In this document: positions 62,581-64,000 of the stretch, piece by piece
Position numbering within the stretch: position 1 is the first letter of the stretch
How the letters are laid out: the number at the start of each line of letters is the position of its first letter
Assembly: GCA_963816725.1 (NCBI GenBank)
Contig: CAWFMC010000018.1
Coordinates: 310,001 to 374,000 of the forward strand
From: CAVSUB01 sp963816725
GTDB lineage: Bacteria; Acidobacteriota; Vicinamibacteria; Vicinamibacterales; 2-12-FULL-66-21
Direction of reading: 5' to 3'
Length of the DNA stretch: 64,000 nucleotides
Made by a program: the position numbers and the translations under genes
The notes under the pieces: generated by a model
What the model was told of the DNA's origin: nothing
Seen by the model: the letters and a program-made list of their open reading frames with translations, nothing else
Databases searched by the model: none

Positions 62581-64000
62581 TCAGTCGATCCGCAGGAACC
62601 GGCGCATCCGGCCGAGTAGTGTCGCGGACGGCTCGGGCGCGGTCGTCGCCTTGACCGTGCTGCGCGCCTTATCGAGCTCGATCCGCCGGGTGACGGCAGC
62701 CATCGCCACCTGCTCGACCGCCTGAGGGTCGTCGGCGGCCAGGCGGCGGAACACGTCGGCATCGAGTTCGAGCACCGCCGTGTCCCCGACCGCCAGTACG
62801 GTCGCTGTCCGTGGCGCGCCGGAGAGCAGCGACATCTCGCCGAAGTAGCCGCCGGCATCGATTCCCGCGACGATCTGGCGCTCCGGCTCGATCACCACGT
62901 CGACGTGACCGGATGCCACCACGAACATCGAGTCTCCCGCCTCGCCTTGCCGCACCACTGGCTCGCCATTCCCGTACGTCCGGATGGTCGTCGCGCGAGC
63001 CATCTCGTGACGCTGCTCCGTCGAGAGCCGTGCGAACAGATCGACGCGCGACAGGACCTCTTCCCGTCGCCGCACCTTGGTGACTTCGTCCGGCTCGGGC
63101 CACTCGCGTTCGTAGCCCACCTCGATCGGCCACGGGATCTCGATGCCGTGACGATTGAAGGCATAGAAAATCGCCGTCCGCACCTCGTCCCGAACGACTT
63201 CATCGAGCTCGTACTTGTCGATCCAGAACCGGGCGCGGTACGTGATCGCGGAGGCGTCGAAGGCGTGCAGCAGCGCCTCGGGCGGCGGCGACGTGAGCAC
63301 CCGGGGTACGTTCCCGACCGCCTCGCGGATTGCCCGCTTCACCTCGCCTGGCGTACTCAGATAGCTCGCCCCGACCTCGACTTCAATCCGCGTCGGCGCC
63401 AGCGGTTCCGAGTAATTGGTGATCGCTTCCTTCGCCACGATATTGTTCGGGAGGATGACGAAGTTGCCGGACTTGGTGCGCAGCTTGGTGGCGCGCCAGG
63501 TCACCTCGGCGACGCGCCCCTCGAACTCCGCGACCTTGATCCAGGCGCCGACGCGAAACGGCTTCTCACTCTGGATCGCCAGGCCGGCAAAGGCGTTACC
63601 CAGCGTGTCCTGCAACGCGAAGCCGACGATCGCCGCGCCCACCGCCGACGTCGTCAGCAGCTTGTCATCGAAGACGAAGGTGGCCACCATGACCACGATG
63701 CCGATGATGATCGCGTCCTGGAGGATGGCCGGAAACGCGTCGGGGACGCGGTCGCTGCGCAGCGGATTGATGAGGCCGACCACCAGCAGGTTGACGAACG
63801 CGGCGGCCAGGGCGAGCTGCTCCAACGAGCGCAGCTGGTGGTCGAAATTCGCCGGCACGACTTGCGGCCGCACGAACAACACCACGTGGAGGACGAGGTA
63901 CGCAGCAAACAGAAAGACGGAGAGCCGCAGCTTGCGCTTGACGAGCGCGTTGGGGGTGAGGCTGATCGTGACGAGCGTCGCAGCCAGGGCTACGACGCTC
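62581..64000 (-). CDS. MscS-family mechanosensitive channel with C-terminal cyclic-nucleotide-binding domain (5' end beyond window)
   Basis: The frame stays open to the right edge, so the N-terminus is missing; at least 472 residues are visible, starting with two or three membrane helices. The MscS pore and beta domain include VGFALQDTLGNAFAGLAIQSEKPFRVGAWI and FVILPNNIVAKEAITNYSEP. The C-terminal domain (about 110 residues) has FARLSTEQRHEMARATTIRTYGNGEPVVRQGEAGDSMFVVASGHVDVVI and YFGEMSLLSGAPRTATV, a complete phosphate-binding cassette with Glu and Arg. Gating by tension may be adjusted by cAMP or cGMP (inference from domain combination). Confidence 0.92.
   Translation of the reverse strand, partial: SVVALAATLVTISLTPNALVKRKLRLSVFLFAAYLVLHVVLFVRPQVVPANFDHQLRSLEQLALAAAFVNLLVVGLINPLRSDRVPDAFPAILQDAIIIGIVVMVATFVFDDKLLTTSAVGAAIVGFALQDTLGNAFAGLAIQSEKPFRVGAWIKVAEFEGRVAEVTWRATKLRTKSGNFVILPNNIVAKEAITNYSEPLAPTRIEVEVGASYLSTPGEVKRAIREAVGNVPRVLTSPPPEALLHAFDASAITYRARFWIDKYELDEVVRDEVRTAIFYAFNRHGIEIPWPIEVGYEREWPEPDEVTKVRRREEVLSRVDLFARLSTEQRHEMARATTIRTYGNGEPVVRQGEAGDSMFVVASGHVDVVIEPERQIVAGIDAGGYFGEMSLLSGAPRTATVLAVGDTAVLELDADVFRRLAADDPQAVEQVAMAAVTRRIELDKARSTVKATTAPEPSATLLGRMRRFLRID

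Overview
The window is about 64 kb of high-GC bacterial chromosome carrying roughly 60 genes in short operons on both strands. The gene content points to an Acidobacteriota member, most likely of the Vicinamibacteria type. The indicators are a VWA protein of the kind abundant in Acidobacteria, a PVC-type CxxCH/beta-propeller/HEAT protein, a complete SUF cluster, futalosine-route menaquinone genes (mqnE, mqnD, menG), a secreted S8 protease beside an HD-GYP/GAF/GGDEF protein, and intergenic DNA full of short tandem repeats. The taxonomic call is inference from gene families; no rRNA or tRNA gene was found.

Layout. 1-5.3 kb (minus): PVC-type protein cut by the left edge, Mn superoxide dismutase, quinolinate synthase, aminofutalosine synthase. 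5.3-10.7 kb (plus): cobalamin riboswitch and a vitamin B12 uptake operon (btuB receptor, btuD ATPase with a frameshift, btuC permease, btuF binding protein). 11-12.7 kb: mqnD and otsB. 13-20.9 kb (minus): the Fe-S operon sufA-sufB-sufC-sufD-sufS-sufU-sufT-iscR-like-iscS, with an IscR-like box upstream. 21-30 kb: rmuC, a SIMPL protein, homoserine dehydrogenase, a CoA transferase, menG, a DtxR regulator read in frame into an outer-membrane barrel, and the deazapurine pair queD/queC. 30-34 kb (minus): DUF4097 lipoprotein, nagA, DUF5615 PIN-like protein, deoxyhypusine-synthase-like protein. 34-40 kb (plus): a sigma-54 activator, an S8 protease (frameshifted), HD-GYP/GAF/GGDEF, and a ferredoxin-reductase-like protein. 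40-49.5 kb (mostly minus): BON lipoprotein, fabI, an RGG-rich protein, S41 peptidase, MFS transporter, pxpA, a stand-alone structured RNA candidate and a DGQHR-domain protein. 49.6-64 kb: HGSNAT-like acyltransferase, OsmC, FTR1 iron permease, M19 dipeptidase, SGNH hydrolase, VWA protein, a 28-residue membrane microprotein, Ser/Thr kinase, hydroxyproline-type epimerase and ornithine-cyclodeaminase-like gene, TPR protein, and an MscS channel with a cyclic-nucleotide domain cut by the right edge.

Themes. Metal and cofactor handling recur: B12 uptake under a riboswitch, Fe-S assembly with its own Rrf2 regulator, a DtxR regulator with a palindrome at its own promoter, an FTR1 iron permease with similar half-sites, and SOD. 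I found no defence island, prophage, IS element or CRISPR array. The most unusual signals are (i) six genes each broken by one apparent +1 insertion, all in the same sense, (ii) several families of 7-bp and 8-bp tandem repeats between genes, often abutting start codons and creating false protein termini, (iii) the DtxR/outer-membrane-barrel fusion, and (iv) a structured RNA with its own terminator and no gene downstream on its strand.
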